From: Acidobacteriota bacterium
Lineage (GTDB): Bacteria > Acidobacteriota > Terriglobia > Terriglobales > Acidobacteriaceae
Assembly: GCA_021793405.1 (NCBI GenBank)
Contig: JAJYSV010000035.1
Span: 1 to 45,748, forward strand
DNA: 45,748 bases
Reading direction: 5' to 3'
A program made the position numbers and the translations under genes. Under the pieces are notes generated by a model, which saw only the letters and a program-made list of their open reading frames with translations, did no database searches and had not been told where the DNA came from. Below are positions 41,853 through 45,748 of this stretch, one piece after another; the first letter of the stretch is position 1; each line of letters opens with the position of its first letter.

Positions 41853-42590
41853 ATGAACGCCGTCACTCTGTACGTCCTCATCGTCGTGTTTCTTGCCACA
41901 ATGATTCGATCCACCTTCGGATTCGGCGAGGCGCTGTTTGCGGTTCCCCTCCTCGCGCTCCGCATCCCTCTCGCAATCGCGACCCCGTTGGCTGTGCTTG
42001 TTTCTATCACTATTGCCATCGTCGTTGTGGCGCAGGATTGGCGGCATATCCATCTGCGCAGCGTAGGCGGCCTGCTCGGATCGACCGTTCTCGGACTTCC
42101 TGTGGGCCTGCTGCTGCTGCGAACTGGGAAACCTCAGATCGTAAAAACTGGACTCGCTGTCATTCTGCTTGCCTTTTCGGCCTATTCGCTCCGCGGTCGA
42201 ATGCCGCTCAAGCGACGAGATGACAATAAATTGTGGCTGCTTGGCTGCGGATTTTTTGCCGGCCTCCTTGGGGGCGCCTACGGAATGAACGGACCTCCCT
42301 TGGTGCTCTACGGCGCAATGCGCCGCTGGTCGGCCCAGCAGTTTCGCGCAACTCTGCAAGGATATTTTTTGCCGGCCAGCATTCTCGGCATGAGTGGCTA
42401 CTGGCTGGCTGGCCTATGGGTAGCCGCAGTGACCCACTATTATCTGCTGTCGTTACCCGTGATTCTGCCCGCAATTTGGCTGGGCAGAATTCTCAACGGC
42501 CGCATGTCTGGAGAAGTATTTCTCAAGTACGTGTACCTCGGCCTTGGAATCATTGGCGTGGTGCTATTGATCCAAGCAATACGCGGATGA
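41853..42590 (+). CDS. TauE/SafE family anion exporter
   Basis: This 245-residue membrane protein has about eight helices arranged as two repeats. The family pattern is visible at the N-terminus (F-G-F-G-E-A-L-F-A-V-P-L-L-A) and again in the second half (F-F-A-G-L-L-G-G-A-Y-G-M-N-G-P-P-L-V-L-Y). TauE/SafE proteins export sulfite, sulfoacetate or related organic anions. No sulfur-metabolism genes lie beside it, so the substrate is open. Confidence 0.85.
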   Translation: MNAVTLYVLIVVFLATMIRSTFGFGEALFAVPLLALRIPLAIATPLAVLVSITIAIVVVAQDWRHIHLRSVGGLLGSTVLGLPVGLLLLRTGKPQIVKTGLAVILLAFSAYSLRGRMPLKRRDDNKLWLLGCGFFAGLLGGAYGMNGPPLVLYGAMRRWSAQQFRATLQGYFLPASILGMSGYWLAGLWVAAVTHYYLLSLPVILPAIWLGRILNGRMSGEVFLKYVYLGLGIIGVVLLIQAIRG

Positions 42591-42762
42591 ACTCCAACCT
42601 CTAGCAACGCTCGGCGGCCTGTTCTCCGTTACTTTTCGCTTTCCAAACTTCTCCTCCGGCATTACTCTTGGTGGCACATCCGTTCCATTCCTGCGGCGGG
42701 GAAATTCAATGTTCCAGAAGCTGATTGCAACTCGAAACCACCTGACCCTCACCATTCTCCCG

Positions 42763-42786
42763 CTCCTGTCAGGAGTCGTCTTTTTT
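42763..42786 (+). terminator. Possible terminator after the TauE-type gene
   Basis: A short CTCCT-GTC-AGGAG hairpin is followed after 3 nt by a run of six to seven Ts. The stem is only 5 bp, so this is weak. The rest of the 42591-42819 gap shows only the AGGAG ribosome site of the next gene. Confidence 0.35.
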
Positions 42787-42819
42787 GCGCACGGCGCCCA
42801 TAGGAGAAGGAAGTAGAAC

Positions 42820-43494
42820 ATGGATCGCTACCTCGCAACCGACCGTACCCAACTGAAAAGACTTCCGAAGCGCGGCGTATATGACAAAGCACAGGTCCAC
42901 GCCATTCTGGACGAAGGTTTTCTGTGCCATGTCGGATTCACGGTTGAACAACAACCTTGTGTCATTCCCACTGGGTATGTGCGTGCCGGCGAAAAAATTT
43001 ACATCCATGGCTCCGCTGCCAGCCGAATGCTGCGCACGCTCGATCAAGGAGTCAATGTCTGCGTGACCGTCACCCTGGTGGATGGATTAGTGCTGGCGCG
43101 CGCTGTATTCCATCACTCAATGAACTACCGTTCAGTGGTCATCATGGGCACCGCACAGTTGGTAGCAGACCGAGACGAGAAGATCGATGCGTTGCGACGC
43201 TTCACCAACCACATCGTTCCCGGCCGATGGGACGAGGCGCGACAGCCCAACGATCAGGAATTAAAAGCGACGGCTGTGCTGGTTGTACCGCTCAATGAAG
43301 TCTCCGCGAAGGTACGCACCGGCCCACCCATCGACGAGGAAGAAGACTACGCGTTGCCCATCTGGGCCGGTGTGGTACCGCTTGGGATGCGTCTGGAAAA
43401 GCCGCTCCCGGACCCGCGCAATCTCCCCGCAGGTCCCGCGTTTGACGCCACCAGACTCACAAGGTTTTTCAAGCCTGTCGCCGGTATCAATTAG
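42820..43494 (+). CDS. PNPOx-like flavin-binding protein
   Basis: This 224-residue protein has the split-barrel FMN-binding fold of the pyridoxamine-phosphate-oxidase-like/NimA group. Evidence: L-x-E-G-F-L-C-H-V-G-F near 30-40, I-P-T-G-Y-V, Y-I-H-G-S-A-A-S-R, C-V-T-V-T-L-V-D-G-L-V-L-A-R, and S-M-N-Y-R-S-V-V-I-M-G in order. Members reduce nitroimidazoles or bind flavin or F420-like cofactors. The ATG has a clear AGGAG site. It ends at a strong hairpin shared with the convergent gene. Confidence 0.82.
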   Translation: MDRYLATDRTQLKRLPKRGVYDKAQVHAILDEGFLCHVGFTVEQQPCVIPTGYVRAGEKIYIHGSAASRMLRTLDQGVNVCVTVTLVDGLVLARAVFHHSMNYRSVVIMGTAQLVADRDEKIDALRRFTNHIVPGRWDEARQPNDQELKATAVLVVPLNEVSAKVRTGPPIDEEEDYALPIWAGVVPLGMRLEKPLPDPRNLPAGPAFDATRLTRFFKPVAGIN

Positions 43495-43531
43495 GCCACG
43501 AGCAAAACTGGCGCCAGGGAATCTTGACTAC

Positions 43532-43573
43532 CCCATCCTTGACGGCGTCTATGCTTCCGCCATCAAGGATGGG
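43532..43573. terminator. Bidirectional hairpin between convergent genes
   Basis: The 11-bp outer stem (CCCATCCTTGA and its complement), one mismatch, and a 4-bp inner stem (GGCG/CGCC) enclose a 10-nt loop. It lies between the PNPOx-like gene (plus) and the secreted lipocalin-like gene (minus). No T-run is seen, but strength and position support a transcription stop for both. Confidence 0.65.
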
Positions 43574-43611
43574 AGGCCGTAAAAGACTGCATCACACTAT
43601 TCATGCGCTAG

Positions 43612-44391
43612 TTATTCCTTCATGTAAACAGCAGTTTCCGGCTGATTCACACTGACTGGACTGGATACTTCTGTCAGCGTTTTTCCATCATTCGATACCG
43701 TGTACATACCCTTTAAAATCGGCTTCCCATCCATTTTCTCAACAATGGCAAAGGAATCGTTTCCCGTTCGATTCGCCGCAATCGTCAGCCCCGGTGGGAC
43801 CGTTGGACCCACGGGAGCATAATCTTTCCCATCGAATTTCATGTCCAGCTTTGCCTTGATGTCCGGCAATATCCAGGTAATTCCATCCGGGCCATTCGCC
43901 GCAAACTCGACTTCGCGCGACGTACTACTTGTTAACTTTTCGCTTTTCCACGTTCCCATTAAGCCAGATGTTCCCGCAGTCCGCGTGTAGGTCTCGACAT
44001 CGTGAAACGGTTTGCCGTCGGGACTCGTACCGGTCGAGGTGATGGTCAGGGTCTTGCCATCAGGGGATACCTTCATCGAGTCGGTGTCCACCAGGATTCC
44101 CTTGCGATGATATGTGACGACCCATGTGGATGGTCCGGCATGCTTCCACACAGCAACGTCGTGAAAGAACGTGGTATATGGATGGCCGTCGGTCTTAAAC
44201 GTGTAGCTCTCGACCGCAGTGGTCTCTCGGATCATGCCGTCCGAAGCGGGCGAATACTTCAGGGTGTCCCCGGTCAAATGGCTCTTGGCCTGGTCTAGTT
44301 TCCATTTCCCCACAAAAGGGCTCTGGGCGCTTGCGAGCGTGCAAGTCCCGACGAAGACCAACAAACAGGCGGATACGATCCAACGCTTCAT
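43612..44391 (-). CDS. Secreted lipocalin-like repeat protein
   Basis: This 259-residue product has a signal peptide (cleavage after A-S-A, about residue 22). The mature part contains two similar beta-rich halves, each opening with a G-x-W-K motif (F-V-G-K-W-K-L-D-Q-A-K-S and L-M-G-T-W-K-S-E-K-L) and containing S-P/N-D-G-K-T-L-T. This resembles lipocalin-like domains common in secreted proteins of Acidobacteria. Lipid or small-molecule binding is possible but not shown. It has a GGAGGAA ribosome site and a good sigma-70-like promoter upstream. Confidence 0.7.
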   Translation of the reverse strand: MKRWIVSACLLVFVGTCTLASAQSPFVGKWKLDQAKSHLTGDTLKYSPASDGMIRETTAVESYTFKTDGHPYTTFFHDVAVWKHAGPSTWVVTYHRKGILVDTDSMKVSPDGKTLTITSTGTSPDGKPFHDVETYTRTAGTSGLMGTWKSEKLTSSTSREVEFAANGPDGITWILPDIKAKLDMKFDGKDYAPVGPTVPPGLTIAANRTGNDSFAIVEKMDGKPILKGMYTVSNDGKTLTEVSSPVSVNQPETAVYMKE

Positions 44392-44480
44392 TGTATGGTT
44401 CCTCCAGGTAGCGTCATCCGGAGACTGGATGCGAGGACTCGGGGGACAGTGGCGCGTACAGGCCCCATCTGATCGAAGCG

Positions 44481-44509
44481 ATTATACCCACCACTCATAG
44501 GGCTGCGAA
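44481..44509 (-). promoter_or_regulatory. Sigma-70-like promoter for the lipocalin-like gene
   Basis: Read on the minus strand: TTCGCA (44509-44504, 4/6 to consensus), a 17-nt spacer, and a perfect TATAAT (44486-44481). The predicted start gives an untranslated leader of about 80 nt. It lies in the 196-nt divergent gap with the alpha/beta-hydrolase-like gene. Confidence 0.5.
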
Positions 44510-44587
44510 GGGAATTTTTCTTCGCGCCCACTGGAATACAGCAGTTCTGGCATACGCGCGCTCTCAATTTGCGATAGAGTCGATTTT

Positions 44588-45625
44588 GTGGCGAAGCATC
44601 GAGAGGAACCCCAGCCTGCCGTCGAAAATCATGATCTTTTCCGATCTCGGCGAGACCAAAACGCCGGCATGGCCCACCAGCATGAGAATCAGTTAAACAG
44701 CGCCGAAGTGGTAAGCGGACGCTGGCTGGTAAAGGCAATTCTCATCGTGCTGGCTCTTGCAGGCATCGCCCTTTATCTCACCGTTTGTCTTCTCTTCTAT
44801 CAAGGCCAGTGGCAGTTCACATTTTTTCCGGTCCAGGAAACCACCGCCAATCTCGCCTCAGCCGCTGCCAAAAGCGGCCTGCCAATTACAAATGTGCGGT
44901 TCGACACCACCGAACAAGGAGTCGAGCAGTTGGATGGCTGGTGGATTCCGGCGGGAAGTGCCGGCCACACTCCATCCCCCTCCCTGTCACCCGCGGTTTC
45001 AGAAATGGTCCTGCTATTTTGTCCCAATGGCCGCACCGACTTACCGGAAAATGTCGCGGCGTTCCAGGCCTTTCACGCGCTCGGCATTCCAGTCTTTGCC
45101 TTCGACTATCGCGGCTTCGGCGCCAGCCAGCCCGTCCATCCCTCGCAGCAGAAAGCCTACGCGGACGGCATTGCTGCATTGAACTACCTGACTGGAATGC
45201 GCCACATCCCTGCGGATCGCATCGTCGTCTACGGAGAAGGCGTGGGAGCCGCGGTGGCGACAACTGTGGCGCAGCAGTCGCCGAAGATCGCAGGAATCAT
45301 TCTTGAGAATCCGCAGCCCTCGTTCACCCAGGAAGTGAAACGCGAGCAACATATCCACCTGCTGCCCATGTGGCTCGTCTTCCAGGATCGGTTCGAGATT
45401 GCACACATTGTGCCGACCTTGAAAATGCCCAAGCTGATCCTCGTCACCTCCACGTTGCCGGAGTATCCTTCAGGCGCCGCGAAGATCTACGATGAGGCCA
45501 TTCCCCCAAAGCGGTCCTCGCAAATCGACACGCCGCGCGGTGTGCCGCCGTTCACACAGCCGCAGTGGCGCACGGCCGTAGGAAATTTCCTGAATACCGT
45601 GGCCACGCCCTCCGCCGCACACTAG
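44588..45625 (+). CDS. Alpha/beta-hydrolase-fold membrane-anchored protein without catalytic Ser
   Basis: This protein of up to 345 residues starts at GTG 44588 or at the ATG at 44669. One membrane helix lies at about 48-70, and the rest is an alpha/beta-hydrolase domain: F-D-Y-R-G-F-G-A-S at the oxyanion-hole side and D-R-I-V-V-Y-G-E-G-V-G-A at the nucleophile elbow. The elbow should be G-x-S-x-G, but the Ser codon is GGC (Gly218). No His stands where the catalytic His is expected near the C-terminus. It may be a non-catalytic relative. The stop codon TAG is made of a TA dinucleotide plus the first base of the insertion sequence, so the native C-terminus may have been cut. Confidence 0.72.
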   Translation: MAKHREEPQPAVENHDLFRSRRDQNAGMAHQHENQLNSAEVVSGRWLVKAILIVLALAGIALYLTVCLLFYQGQWQFTFFPVQETTANLASAAAKSGLPITNVRFDTTEQGVEQLDGWWIPAGSAGHTPSPSLSPAVSEMVLLFCPNGRTDLPENVAAFQAFHALGIPVFAFDYRGFGASQPVHPSQQKAYADGIAALNYLTGMRHIPADRIVVYGEGVGAAVATTVAQQSPKIAGIILENPQPSFTQEVKREQHIHLLPMWLVFQDRFEIAHIVPTLKMPKLILVTSTLPEYPSGAAKIYDEAIPPKRSSQIDTPRGVPPFTQPQWRTAVGNFLNTVATPSAAH

Positions 45626-45748
45626 AGCATTTTCTGTTTTACTGTAAACCGTTGATGGGGAGTCTGAACCAAGCTTGCGCATTGGCGGGCGTGATGCATG
45701 GCAGAGCATCAGCGATGGCCTGATCGAGGGTTTCTTTAGTTCGTGCCT
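45625..45748 (-). mobile_element. End of an IS630-like insertion sequence
   Basis: An element end is inferred at a CTAG site (45622-45625), with GAGCATTTTC as the terminal bases. The IS630 group inserts at TA. The inverted-repeat partner is outside the window, so the exact border is not proven. Confidence 0.55.
45639..45748 (-). CDS. C-terminus of an IS630-family transposase (partial)
   Basis: The last 35 codons of a minus-strand frame enter from the right edge and end at TAA (45639-45641). The pattern T-L-D-Q-A-I-A-D-A-L-P-C-I-T-P-A-N-A-Q-A-W-F-R matches the C-terminal end of IS630-type DDE transposases, which usually finish ...A-x-x-W-F-x-x-x-G-Y. The catalytic residues lie beyond the window. 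Confidence 0.6.
   Translation of the reverse strand, partial: ARTKETLDQAIADALPCITPANAQAWFRLPINGLQ

Overview
The window looks like chromosomal DNA of a Gram-negative, hopanoid-making bacterium. GC is about 58-60% in most genes. Tol-Pal and lipoprotein genes point to an outer membrane. The hopanoid set (hpnA/C/D/E/G/H/J plus shc), the paired atpZ/atpI genes and the many secreted low-complexity proteins suggest Acidobacteriota (Terriglobia-like). That placement is inference from gene content; no rRNA or tRNA gene is visible.

Layout. 1-796: 5' part of a secreted Ig-like/beta-helix lipoprotein gene (minus). 797-1870: about 1.1 kb with no convincing gene but with a 28-nt palindrome. 1925-3892: F0 part of ATP synthase (atpZ-atpI-atpB-atpE, minus) closed by a strong hairpin; F1 genes are not here. 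4029-13509: AsmA-like protein, lysS, a PLP decarboxylase, a small secreted OB-fold-like protein, a GT2 glycosyltransferase, an MFS carrier and a CPA2 antiporter. 13592-14008: queF. 14209-18089: membrane-fusion protein, TPR protein and TolC-type channel (plus). 18226-19701: hpnJ, closed by a terminator. 19844-20694: two overlapping half-size DMT/SMR-like membrane proteins.

20709-33018 is the centre of the window: a collinear minus-strand hopanoid locus transcribed ispH, shc, hpnH, a small Sm-like protein gene, hpnA, hpnG, two zinc MDR dehydrogenase genes, hpnC, hpnD, hpnE. Together these run from the last step of isoprenoid precursor synthesis through squalene (HpnC/D/E), cyclisation (Shc), adenosylhopane (HpnH) and ribosylhopane (HpnG). 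The two dehydrogenases start 1 nt behind hpnG and are good candidates for the missing ribosylhopane-to-bacteriohopanetetrol reduction or for later head-group chemistry. The Sm-like protein and the DMT pair are further uncharacterised candidates for hopanoid functions.

33101-34270 is an orphan, AT-richer membrane protein gene. 34304-35995 is recN. 36102-41548 is a complete plus-strand Tol-Pal system (tolQ, tolR, TonB/TolA-like, tolB, pal, cpoB); its Pal carries an extra Ig-like domain. 41602-45625 holds a small acidic protein, a TauE/SafE carrier, a flavin-binding PNPOx-like protein, a secreted lipocalin-like protein and an alpha/beta-hydrolase-fold protein lacking its catalytic serine. The right edge (from about 45625) is the end of an IS630-like insertion sequence whose boundary coincides with the stop codon of the hydrolase gene.
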